From: Chloroflexota bacterium
GTDB lineage: Bacteria > Chloroflexota > Anaerolineae > B4-G1 > DUEL01
Assembly (NCBI GenBank): GCA_017743275.1
Contig: JAGHZG010000154.1
Coordinates: 1 to 5,247 of the forward strand
DNA: 5,247 nucleotides
Reading direction: 5' to 3'
This document shows positions 1-5,247 of this stretch, piece after piece. A program made the translations under genes and the position numbers. The first letter of the stretch is position 1, and each line of letters begins with the position of its first letter. The notes below the pieces were generated by a model. It saw only the letters and a list, made by a program, of their open reading frames with translations. It searched no databases and was not told the DNA's origin.

Positions 1-1
1 C

Positions 2-829
2 TGGGGGGACCTTCGCGATTCCGGGGCGGTGGCGGCGGCGGTGGAAGGGTGCCGCGCCGTCATCCACGCCGGGGCCGTCTTCCGCTTCTGGGGGCGACGG
101 GAGGAGTTCTGGGCGACCAACGTGGAGGGGACCCGGAACGTTCTGGAGGCCGCCCGCCGGGCCGGGGTGGGCCGGTTCGTTCACATCTCTACCATCGCCG
201 TGGTTGGCAAGCCCCCGGCGGAGGGGCTCATCACCGAGGAGACGCCGTGTCGGCCCCAGGACGCCTATCAGGAAAGCAAACTGGAGGCGGAGCGGCTGGT
301 GATGAGGTCCGGGCGGGAATGGGGCCTGCCCGTCATCGTCCTGCGCCCCGGCGCCATCTACGGGCCCTGGAGCCGCTACGCCTTCAACCGTCTGTTCATA
401 GAGGATCCGCTGCGGGGGTTGGCCTTCCGCGTCCACGGTGGGCGGCACATCACCTTTCCAGTCTTTGTGCGGGACGTGGCATGGGCGGCGGAGGCGGCGC
501 TCACGCGCGGCCGCCCGGGCCAGGTCTACAATATCTGCGGGCCGTGTATGACCCACCGGGAGGTCGGGGAGGTACTGGAGCATCTCATCGGCCGACGCAT
601 CCGCTGGATTCCGGCCCCCGCCTGGGGGATGGTCGCGCTGGCATGGGGGTGGACGGCCCTCTCCCGCTGGACCGGTCGGGAGCCCCACTACCCCATCGGC
701 CTCTACCCGTACGTGTTTTACGACTGGCGGGTGAGCACGGAGAAGGCGCGGCGCGAACTGGGTTACGAGCCGACGCCGCTGGAGGAGGGGCTACGGGAGA
801 CGCTGGAGTGGTATAGGAGCCAGGGATGA
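2..829 (+). CDS. Extended short-chain dehydrogenase/reductase (NAD-dependent epimerase/dehydratase family), 5' partial
   Basis: The reading frame is open to the left edge: the residues before the first possible GTG (29-31) read WGDLRDSGAV, the usual post-Rossmann segment of extended SDRs, so GTG 29 is not the true start. About 50-60 N-terminal residues with the GxxGxxG dinucleotide-binding loop should lie upstream. Counting from GTG 29, visible motifs are the IHAGA strand end (12-16), HIST (52-55), the catalytic YxxxK (Tyr80, Lys84), LRPGAIYGPW (105-114), the NICGP strand (168-172) and a C-terminal LGYEPTPLEEGLRETLEWY helix region. A hydrophobic stretch around 193-211 resembles the substrate-side insert of 3-beta-HSD-like and HpnA-like members. 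It probably oxidises, reduces or epimerises a sugar-nucleotide or sterol/terpenoid-like substrate with NAD(P), but the substrate cannot be read from sequence. It ends at TGA 827-829, inside a hairpin shared with the convergent GTPase gene. Family assignment is firm; specificity is unknown. Confidence 0.93.
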   Translation, partial: WGDLRDSGAVAAAVEGCRAVIHAGAVFRFWGRREEFWATNVEGTRNVLEAARRAGVGRFVHISTIAVVGKPPAEGLITEETPCRPQDAYQESKLEAERLVMRSGREWGLPVIVLRPGAIYGPWSRYAFNRLFIEDPLRGLAFRVHGGRHITFPVFVRDVAWAAEAALTRGRPGQVYNICGPCMTHREVGEVLEHLIGRRIRWIPAPAWGMVALAWGWTALSRWTGREPHYPIGLYPYVFYDWRVSTEKARRELGYEPTPLEEGLRETLEWYRSQG

Positions 830-865
830 TGCGGACGGCGGCCACAGGCCGCCGTCCGCATCATC
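825..865. terminator. Perfect 19-bp stem-loop between convergent genes, probable bidirectional terminator
   Basis: Bases 825-843 are exactly complementary to 847-865, leaving a 3-nt ACA loop. The stem is very GC-rich in its inner part (GCGGACGGCGGCC). The stop codon of the upstream + gene (827-829) lies inside the left arm, and the stop of the minus-strand GTPase (864-866) lies almost wholly in the right arm. No T-run follows on either strand, so this is not a classical rho-independent terminator. Its position between two convergent genes still points to 3'-end formation or mRNA 3'-end protection for both transcripts. The structure is seen directly; the function is inferred. Confidence 0.75.
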
Positions 866-1370
866 ATCCCAGCAACTGGGAAAGGCAGGCCAGGACAGCG
901 TGGGTGCTGGCCCGCTGACGGGGGTCGCAGGCGACGACCTGCTGGGAGGCCACCCCCAGCGTCCGGGCAATCTCCTTCGGGGGCATCGGGCGATGCCCAT
1001 CCTGTTTGGTCGCCACCACCAGATAGGGGGTCCGCCGACGGGCCAGGCGCCGCAGGAGTTGACGGGCCAGCGTCAGCGTGGAGCGGTCGGTGCTATCTAC
1101 CAGGACCAGCAGAGCGTCCGCATCCCGGGCCAGGATGTCCCACATAAAGTCAAAGCGCGGCTGGCCGGGGGTGCCATACAGGTGAAAGAGCCGGCCGCTT
1201 ACCGTCGTCTGTCCGTAATCCATCGCCACCGTGGTGGTCTCTTTGACCTGAGACAGGTCATCGGTGATGCGCTTTTCCGTACTGACGACCGGGATATCGG
1301 AGGCCGTCCGGATAAACGCGCTCTTCCCCGTGTTGAATGCCCCGGCGATCACCACTTTGCAGGACTTCAT
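864..1370 (-). CDS. Ras-like small GTPase, COG2229/MglA-like family
   Basis: This 168-residue protein has the length and motif order of bacterial Ras-superfamily GTPases. Visible motifs are G1/P-loop GAFNTGKS (10-17), a switch I threonine cluster KETTT (43-47) before AMDYG, G3 YGTPGQPRF (65-73), G4 TKQD (121-124) and a G5-like ACDPR (147-151). In G3 the Mg-coordinating Asp of Ras (DTAGQ) is replaced by Gly66, with Gln70 kept; this GTPGQ form is typical of the COG2229 and MglA-related families, so the protein is probably active. Such cytoplasmic switches often work with Roadblock/LC7 proteins in polarity or signalling, but none is encoded here. The start ATG (1370-1368) overlaps the TGA of the response regulator as ATGA, and a GGAGG lies 10 nt upstream inside the regulator's last codons, so the two are probably translationally coupled. 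It ends in the shared hairpin. The regulated process is unknown. Confidence 0.92.
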   Translation of the reverse strand: MKSCKVVIAGAFNTGKSAFIRTASDIPVVSTEKRITDDLSQVKETTTVAMDYGQTTVSGRLFHLYGTPGQPRFDFMWDILARDADALLVLVDSTDRSTLTLARQLLRRLARRRTPYLVVATKQDGHRPMPPKEIARTLGVASQQVVACDPRQRASTHAVLACLSQLLG

Positions 1371-2101
1371 TGGGCTCTTTCCTCCGCATCCTGCCGGAAA
1401 TCCACAAAGCGATACCCCACGCCTCGCTCCGTGAGGATGTAGCGCGGGTTGGACGGGTCCGGCTCAATCTTTTGCCGGAGATAGGTGATATAGAGTCGCA
1501 CGTAATGGGTCTCATCCCGGTATTCGGGCCCCCAAACCTTCACCAGCAGCGTCTCCTGCGGGACCACCCATCCGGCATTCTCAATCAACACGCTCAGCAG
1601 GCGGAACTCCGTGGGGCGGAGTTTCACCCGCTTTCCCCCCACAATCACCTCCTGCAGGTTATAATCCACGCTGAGATAATCGTCAATCTTCAGGATGGCG
1701 GATTCCGGCGAGGCCAGCGGTCGGGCCCGCCGGAGGACGGCCTGGATGCGGCTGACCAGTTCCCGCACGCTGAAGGGTTTGGTGACGTAGTCGTCGGCTC
1801 CCAGCCGCAGCCCGTGGACGATGTCGTCCTCATCGGAGCGGACGGTCAGCATGATGACGGGCACGTCAGAGAACTCGCGCAGGAGCCGGAGGGTCTCAAA
1901 CCCGTCTATGTCGGGCATCATCACATCCAGCAGGACCAGGTCCGGATGGAGGGAGCGGACGCGCTGGAGAGCCTCCAGGCCGGAAGTGGCCGTGGTGACC
2001 CGGAATCCCTCCAGTTCCAGGTTCATGCGCAGGAAACGGAGGATTTTTTCCTCATCATCCACGATGAGGATCAGGGGGCCAGCAGACTTCTTGCTGCTCA
2101 T
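1367..2101 (-). CDS. Two-component response regulator, OmpR/PhoB family
   Basis: A full-length 244-residue regulator. The receiver domain (about 9-125) shows the acidic pair Asp15/Asp16, the phosphoacceptor Asp59 in [11 protein letters not shown], the switch Thr86 in [10 protein letters not shown] and Lys108 in YVTKPF, so all catalytic receiver residues are present. A linker follows (about 126-137), then a winged-helix DNA-binding domain (about 138-235) with [16 protein letters not shown], the recognition-helix region [15 protein letters not shown] and the terminal [12 protein letters not shown] wing. After phosphorylation by a sensor histidine kinase it should bind DNA and control transcription; no histidine kinase is in the window, so its partner is elsewhere or beyond the contig. 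It starts one nucleotide after the stop of the small upstream gene (TAAAATG) with only a weak GGGA ribosome binding site, suggesting coupling. It overlaps the downstream GTPase by ATGA. Family assignment is certain; target genes are unknown. Confidence 0.97.
   Translation of the reverse strand: MSSKKSAGPLILIVDDEEKILRFLRMNLELEGFRVTTATSGLEALQRVRSLHPDLVLLDVMMPDIDGFETLRLLREFSDVPVIMLTVRSDEDDIVHGLRLGADDYVTKPFSVRELVSRIQAVLRRARPLASPESAILKIDDYLSVDYNLQEVIVGGKRVKLRPTEFRLLSVLIENAGWVVPQETLLVKVWGPEYRDETHYVRLYITYLRQKIEPDPSNPRYILTERGVGYRFVDFRQDAEERAQ
1381..1385 (-). promoter_or_regulatory. Ribosome binding site of the GTPase gene
   Basis: On the minus strand GGAGG (followed by AAAG) stands 10 nt before ATG 1370-1368. 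It is embedded in the final Glu-Glu-Arg codons of the response regulator, which supports the ATGA overlap start and coupled translation. Confidence 0.6.
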
Positions 2102-2102
2102 T

Positions 2103-2345
2103 TTATTCCCGTACGAAGGTCACCAGTTTCTCTTCCTCGCCGGTGGGCAGAATCTCCACGCAGTGAATCCGGTGCCAGGGCAGAATGAGGGAGCGGACTT
2201 CAGGGAGCAAATAGTTCACTTCCCGGCCATCCCGTCGGCGGGGGTTCTCACAGACCAGGAACTGGTCGGTGGGCTCCGGGATGCGATCAATCTCAGCCAC
2301 AATGGGGTCTTCGTTCATCATATGGATCAGAACGGTCATCGGCAT
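2103..2345 (-). CDS. Small protein of unknown function, possible Sm-like beta-barrel
   Basis: I cannot name this 80-residue protein. It has no signal peptide or membrane segment, and it is probably cytoplasmic. The predicted pattern is strand-rich: TVLIHM (4-9), IVAEIDRI (15-22), [12 protein letters not shown] (27-38), a charged loop [11 protein letters not shown], then [16 protein letters not shown] (52-67). A closing strand pair of the form LP..RI..VEIL, after an earlier FLxxxN strand, resembles the Sm1/Sm2 layout of small beta-barrels, but this is inference from spacing only. The start is well supported: AGGAGG (2357-2352) lies 6 nt before ATG 2345-2343. It ends one nucleotide before the response regulator start, so the two are almost surely co-transcribed, and it may be the first gene of a three-gene unit if the repeat-bearing gap upstream holds a promoter. 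Confidence 0.8.
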   Translation of the reverse strand: MPMTVLIHMMNEDPIVAEIDRIPEPTDQFLVCENPRRRDGREVNYLLPEVRSLILPWHRIHCVEILPTGEEEKLVTFVRE

Positions 2346-2351
2346 TCGGAG

Positions 2352-2357
2352 CCTCCT
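2352..2357 (-). promoter_or_regulatory. Strong ribosome binding site of the 80-residue gene
   Basis: AGGAGG on the minus strand, 6 nt before ATG 2345-2343. It favours this Met over the in-frame Met two codons later and supports the small gene as real. Confidence 0.7.
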
Positions 2358-2376
2358 GGGGTGAGAGTGGTCGTCA

Positions 2377-2405
2377 TACAGGGTAAATCCGTACAGGATA
2401 AATCC
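2377..2405. repeat. Two 14-bp direct repeats in the 73-nt intergenic gap
   Basis: TACAGGGTAAATCC (2377-2390) and TACAGGATAAATCC (2392-2405) differ at one base and are one base apart, a 15-bp period. The second copy is part of a palindrome. They could be paired regulator sites upstream of the small gene and response regulator, or a fragment of a dispersed intergenic repeat. Confidence 0.6.
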
Positions 2406-2408
2406 TGT
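2393..2408. promoter_or_regulatory. Perfect 16-bp inverted repeat, candidate operator or short hairpin
   Basis: ACAGGAT (2393-2399) and ATCCTGT (2402-2408) are exact reverse complements around AA. As RNA the loop would open to about 5 bp of stem with a 6-nt loop, with no U-run, so a terminator is unlikely. As DNA it is a plausible dimer-binding site about 48-63 bp upstream of the 80-residue gene. TGCTACG also occurs twice next to it (2408-2414 and 2417-2423). Function is inferred only. Confidence 0.45.
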
Positions 2409-2418
2409 GCTACGGCTG

Positions 2419-2937
2419 CTACGATTCGGTGCAAACAGTGATGTGGAGGCGCAATCGGCCCAACTGGAGTTCGGCCTCTCTGGGCAAAGGATAGGGCAGG
2501 TAGGGAGTCAGGCGCTGGCCATTCAGGAAGGTGCCGTTGGCGCTTCCCACGTCCTCAACGTACATTTTTCCTTCCCGCTGGACGATTTTGGCATGGCGAC
2601 GGGAGACGCCCATCTCCAGCCCTCGCTCCGCCCCCAGGTCCAGATGGGGGAAGATGCCGTGGGTGGGGTCCAGCCGCCCCAGCAAGAGTTCAGGAAGAGC
2701 GGGAAGGACAATCTCCCGCCCGGTATCCACAATCCGTACCCGGATGACGGGCGGCGCCTTCTCCCGGTCATTGCCGGGCACCTCGGTCTCCCAGGTCGCC
2801 GCCCGCGGCGCGGACAGTTCATCGGTGGGAAATGGCTCCGTCCGCAGTGTCTTCCCGGAAGGAAGATAGACACCGCACTCACTGCAAAAGAGAGTGCCCA
2901 ACCGATGTTTCTTACCGCAAGACGGACACTCTATCAT
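2419..2937 (-). CDS. Zinc-ribbon and FHA domain protein (phosphothreonine reader)
   Basis: A 172-residue protein. The N-terminal zinc ribbon has two CxxC pairs, Cys4/Cys7 and Cys18/Cys21. A polar, Pro/Glu-rich linker (about 24-63) contains several Thr residues. The FHA domain (about 64-170) has the diagnostic residues Gly87-Arg88 in LLLGR, Ser112 and His115 in VSRRHAKI, Asn134-Gly135-Thr136 in GSANGTF and Asn139-Gly140. These form the pThr-binding loops, so ligand binding should be intact. FHA proteins read Thr-phosphorylated partners, and the neighbouring PP2C gene supports a Ser/Thr phosphorylation circuit. Thr33, Thr38 or Thr48 in the linker could be phosphorylated and bound in cis, as in GarA/OdhI, but that is speculation. 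The start at ATG 2937-2935 is supported by AGGAGG (2948-2943), which overlaps the TAG stop of the upstream gene; the gap is 9 nt. It is followed by the repeat-bearing gap. Confidence 0.93.
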   Translation of the reverse strand: MIECPSCGKKHRLGTLFCSECGVYLPSGKTLRTEPFPTDELSAPRAATWETEVPGNDREKAPPVIRVRIVDTGREIVLPALPELLLGRLDPTHGIFPHLDLGAERGLEMGVSRRHAKIVQREGKMYVEDVGSANGTFLNGQRLTPYLPYPLPREAELQLGRLRLHITVCTES

Positions 2938-2942
2938 GGCCC

Positions 2943-2948
2943 CCTCCT
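2943..2948 (-). promoter_or_regulatory. Ribosome binding site overlapping a stop codon
   Basis: On the minus strand the sequence is TAGGAGGGGGCCATG: the TAG stop of the J-domain/vWA gene shares two bases with the AGGAGG of the FHA gene, 5 nt before its ATG. A terminating ribosome would sit on the next initiation region, which favours coupled expression of the two proteins. Confidence 0.7.
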
Positions 2949-4407
2949 ATCTCAGTCCCAGGCCCCGGGTCCCATAGCGAATGGTCTTCTGCCCCTTGCT
3001 GGACATCTGGCCTCCCTGAGCGATACGACTGGCCTCCAGCAGCGCCACGTGTGCCAGTTCCGCCTCCCCCATATCCAGCAGGCGGGTCGCAATCGTTTCC
3101 AGCCGTCGCCGGGCATCTTCTATCTGGCCGGTATCCAGGGCTTTCCAGACCTGTTCCTGCATCCGGAAAATGGTGAGTCGGCTGAGGACGTTGACCAGAG
3201 CCGGGGGGACGGGCTCTTCTACGGCTTCAGGGACGAACTCCCGTTCCAGGTCAAAAATCAGCCGCTCCTGCCGGTTAAAGGTGGGAATATGGGCGCTCAT
3301 CTCCAGTTGGAGCAGGGGGTGGAACCCCGGCCGGCTTTCCCGAACGACAATCTCAAAGAGGACCTGCGTGGCCTTTCCGGCCAGCAGATTGCCCAAATGG
3401 TATACTCCTCCTTCCGAAGTGAGACGTTCTATAGGGGGTGCACTCCGGAAGCAGTTTTCCACCCACGCCCGTTCGGTCGTGCGAACCGTCAGGGTGACAT
3501 CGCGGGCCAGCAGCATCGTCAGCCGCTGAACCAGTTCCCGCATCACCCCGCGAACCTGCTGGGGATAGGCGATGTAACTGGAGGTCCCACCGGTCTGACG
3601 GGCCAACTGGTCCAGAAAGGCGTCGTTCCAGTCTTCGCCGATACCCAGCACACTGATTTCAATCCCTTCCAGCCCGGCCCGACGGGCCTCCGCCAGGCAC
3701 TGCTCCTCGTCCCCATATGTCCGCCCATCGGTCAGCAGAATCAGATGGCTGAGGGTATCCTTTCTGTGGTGACGCCGGATTTCCTCCAGGCCGGCCTGTA
3801 ACCCCTTCAGGATTTCCGTTCCCCCACTGGCCCATATGGAGGAAATACGGGCGTGAATCCGCAGCGGATCGGTCAGCGGCTGGCTGGGATACATCACCGT
3901 AGCCCGGTCGTTGAAGGCGACCACCCCGACCATATCCTCTTTCGTCAACTCGTCTACAATCTGGTGGGCCGCCGCCTTGACATGGTCCAGCCGGTCGCCG
4001 TCCATAGAGGTGCTCTGGTCAATGACCAGGCACAGGTTCAACGGGACCCGTTTGAAGGCGGTCTTCCCGGACGGTTTCAGGTCCACCAGGAGATAGAGCA
4101 TCTGCTCCTCGGGCAGGGCCTGAAGTTGCTGGCGGCTGACCAGGATGTCCCAGGCCAGAGCCACGTTCAGGTCTTTCCCCCGCTCCGCCCGCCGCCGGTC
4201 ATAGGCCTGCCGACGGGCCAGGTCGCCCAGAACCCGGTACGCTTCCTGGACCTCCTGGAATCGCTCTGCGGAGGCCTCTTCGGACCCGCTATCGGGATGA
4301 AACCGGCGGACTAACTTGCGGTACGCATGCCGAATCTCCTCCTGGGTGGCCAGCGGGGAGACTCCCAGAACAGCGTACAAGTCCTTTTCTTCCTCGCGCA
4401 TGCTCAT
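2947..4407 (-). CDS. J-domain (DnaJ-like) / von Willebrand factor A fusion protein
   Basis: A 486-residue protein. Residues 8-71 form a complete J-domain: DLYAVLGVSPLATQEEIRHAY, the essential His37-Pro38-Asp39, and the helix III/IV region ERFQEVQEAYRVLGD...AYDRR. A vWA domain follows (about 122-295) with a complete metal-ion-dependent adhesion site: Asp130-x-Ser132-x-Ser134, Thr197 in SGGTEI and Asp227 in LLTDGRT. A strand-rich segment (about 300-390) and a helical C-terminal region (about 400-465) end in a basic tail KTIRYGTRGLGLR. There is no signal peptide or membrane segment, so it is cytoplasmic. J-domains stimulate Hsp70 ATPase; vWA domains bind partners through a metal ion. The combination suggests an adaptor bringing DnaK to a vWA client, which is inference. 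The first ATG overlaps the phosphatase TGA as ATGA but has its GGAG only 2 nt away; Met3 (4401-4399) is 8 nt from that site and may be the real start. It lacks the Gly/Phe and zinc-finger regions of classical DnaJ, so it is not a general chaperone partner. Confidence 0.93.
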   Translation of the reverse strand: MSMREEEKDLYAVLGVSPLATQEEIRHAYRKLVRRFHPDSGSEEASAERFQEVQEAYRVLGDLARRQAYDRRRAERGKDLNVALAWDILVSRQQLQALPEEQMLYLLVDLKPSGKTAFKRVPLNLCLVIDQSTSMDGDRLDHVKAAAHQIVDELTKEDMVGVVAFNDRATVMYPSQPLTDPLRIHARISSIWASGGTEILKGLQAGLEEIRRHHRKDTLSHLILLTDGRTYGDEEQCLAEARRAGLEGIEISVLGIGEDWNDAFLDQLARQTGGTSSYIAYPQQVRGVMRELVQRLTMLLARDVTLTVRTTERAWVENCFRSAPPIERLTSEGGVYHLGNLLAGKATQVLFEIVVRESRPGFHPLLQLEMSAHIPTFNRQERLIFDLEREFVPEAVEEPVPPALVNVLSRLTIFRMQEQVWKALDTGQIEDARRRLETIATRLLDMGEAELAHVALLEASRIAQGGQMSSKGQKTIRYGTRGLGLR

Positions 4408-5220
4408 CTCTCCAGCAGGTGCACTTCCGACCCGGCGATTTCCGGAGGAGCCGCGAGGATAACGCTGATGTTGTCCTTTCCTCCAGCCTGATTGGCCTTC
4501 TCCACAAGGGCATCACACGCCTCTTGCAGGGAAGAGGATGTGGTCACAACGTGGGCGATTTCTTCTTCGCTCACCATCTCCCAAAGTCCATCGGAGCAGA
4601 GCAGGAGAACCCCTCCCGGCGGTATGTGGCAGAAAAATGTATCCACCTCCAGTGGCCCTCTTTGCCCCACCGCGCGATAGAGCACGTTTCGTTGCGGGTG
4701 ATGGGCCGCCTCTGCCACGGTCATCTGGCCCAGTTCTATCATAATATCCACGAGGGAATGGTCGCGGGTAATCTGACTGCAACCTTCGGGCGAGATCAGG
4801 TAAGCCCGACTGTCTCCGACATTCGCGATGTACGCCTGGTTTCCCAGGACCAGGGCGCACAGGAGCGTGGTCCCTCCTCCCGGCACGCGCTCGGTGACCA
4901 GTTCGTTGGCCTTCTGAAAGGCTTCCGTCAGCAGTTCTTTCAGCGAAGGCTCACTGGCGCTGTGCTCGCGTACGGGGAGCAGGGTCAGGCAGGCCTGGAG
5001 GATGTGCCGGGCGACGGCCCGGACCGCCAGCGCGCTGGCCATCTCACCAGCCAGGTGTCCCCCCATTCCGTCGGCCAGAACCAGGAGACCGGTGGGCGGC
5101 GAAGAGTGGTATCCTCCCTGCTCCAACTCCGCCACCAGCACAGCATCTTCGTTGTGGCTCCGTTGCTGGCCGACGTCGGTCGCCCATCCCACTTCCAGCC
5201 GGGGGCGCGGGGAGGGAGCC
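4404..5220 (-). CDS. PP2C-type Ser/Thr protein phosphatase, 5' partial at the contig end
   Basis: About 271 genomic residues are present, counted here from the Ala codon at 5219-5217. The catalytic domain looks complete: VGWATDVGQQRSHNEDAV with Asp25, LADGMGGHLAGE with Asp50-Gly51, GGTT, ANVGDSRAYL, RDHSLVDIM, CSDGLWEMV with Asp210, and KDNISVI with Asp249. These Asp residues bind the catalytic Mn/Mg pair, so the enzyme should be active in removing phosphate from Ser/Thr proteins. It has no visible membrane helix. The true N-terminus is missing: the Pro/Arg-rich APSPRPR before the domain may be the tail of a short leader or of a further domain. A naive call extends to 5237 and begins MCIRDR, but those residues come from sequencing adapter. 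Its TGA overlaps the start of the J-domain/vWA gene. Adjacent FHA and vWA genes suggest it reverses a Ser/Thr kinase whose gene is not in the window. Confidence 0.95.
4410..4413 (-). promoter_or_regulatory. Ribosome binding site that bears on the J-domain/vWA start choice
   Basis: The minus strand reads GGAGAGATGAGCATG. GGAG is 2 nt from the first ATG (4407-4405), which is too close for good initiation, but 8 nt from the second ATG (4401-4399). The shorter protein, beginning two residues later, is therefore a reasonable alternative start. Confidence 0.5.
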
Positions 5221-5247
5221 CTGTCTCTTATACACATCTGACGCTGC
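5221..5247. other. Residual Illumina Nextera (Tn5 mosaic end) adapter, not genomic
   Basis: Bases 5221-5239 are exactly CTGTCTCTTATACACATCT, the 19-bp synthetic Tn5 mosaic end used in tagmentation libraries, and 5240-5247 (GACGCTGC) continue as the Nextera adapter read-through. The natural Tn5 outside and inside ends differ from the mosaic end, and the sequence sits flush at the contig end, so this is untrimmed adapter and not a transposon. Any protein residue encoded here is spurious. Confidence 0.97.

Noticed and set aside
29..31. GTG 29 as the true start of the dehydrogenase
   Set aside because: The frame is open upstream with family-typical GDLRD residues, and the Rossmann dinucleotide-binding loop is missing, so the gene continues left of the window.
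900..1442. Plus-strand 180-residue open frame
   Set aside because: It is antisense to the GTPase, which has all G motifs in order; no domain is visible in this frame.
1337..2188. Plus-strand 283-residue open frame
   Set aside because: It is antisense to the response regulator, whose receiver and winged-helix motifs are complete; the + frame has no recognisable domain.
2372..2401. Sigma70-type promoter on the minus strand in the 73-nt gap
   Set aside because: A TATGAC could serve as a -10 element (4 of 6), but at 17-nt spacing the -35 position matches only about 3 of 6, so it is too weak to call as a feature.
2407..3801. Plus-strand 464-residue open frame
   Set aside because: It is antisense to the FHA and J-domain/vWA genes, both of which have clear motifs. 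Its translation is Gln/Pro/Gly-rich with no recognisable domain, as expected for antisense of high-GC genes.
5044..5235. Minus-strand 63-residue frame beginning MYKRQ
   Set aside because: Its start lies in adapter sequence and the rest is an out-of-frame reading of the phosphatase gene.
5221..5239. Tn5 transposon end as a genuine mobile element
   Set aside because: The 19 bases match the synthetic mosaic end exactly, not the natural Tn5 outside or inside ends, and continue into Nextera adapter at the contig terminus.
5002..5241. Plus-strand 79-residue frame ending LSLIHI
   Set aside because: It is antisense to the PP2C catalytic domain, and its end is encoded by adapter.

Overview
The window is a GC-rich bacterial contig end, most likely from a metagenomic assembly. 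Protein style suggests a member of the Chloroflexota (Anaerolineae/Thermoflexia-like): the OmpR-type regulator with its [12 protein letters not shown] stretch, the zinc-ribbon/FHA protein, the von Willebrand A protein and the COG2229-type GTPase all read like that phylum. This placement is inference from remembered protein style, not from a search. The last 27 bases (5221-5247) are not genomic: they are the 19-bp Tn5 mosaic end plus the start of an Illumina Nextera adapter.

Layout. On the + strand, bases 2-829 hold the C-terminal five-sixths of an extended short-chain dehydrogenase (NAD-dependent epimerase/dehydratase family), cut by the left edge. It converges on a run of six minus-strand genes. 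The two facing stop codons sit inside the arms of a perfect 19-bp stem-loop (825-865). Read in transcription order, the minus-strand run is: a PP2C-type protein phosphatase cut at its N-terminus by the contig end (5220-4404); a J-domain/vWA fusion (4407-2947); a zinc-ribbon/FHA protein (2937-2419); a 73-nt gap with direct and inverted repeats; an 80-residue protein of unknown function with a possible Sm-like pattern (2345-2103); an OmpR/PhoB response regulator (2101-1367); and a Ras-like small GTPase (1370-864). Apart from the 73-nt gap, junctions are overlaps or gaps of at most 9 nt: ATGA overlaps join phosphatase to J-vWA and regulator to GTPase, and one stop codon overlaps the next ribosome binding site.

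How the genes may work together. PP2C phosphatase, vWA protein and FHA (phosphothreonine reader) are the standard parts of a Ser/Thr phosphorylation module. The matching kinase is not in the window and, if present, would lie upstream of the truncated phosphatase, beyond the contig end. The unusual element is the J-domain on the vWA protein, which suggests recruitment of an Hsp70 (DnaK) to the vWA partner. The second half (small protein, response regulator, GTPase) is a separate signalling unit, possibly co-transcribed or under its own promoter in the repeat-bearing gap. No tRNA, rRNA, CRISPR array or genuine mobile element was seen.
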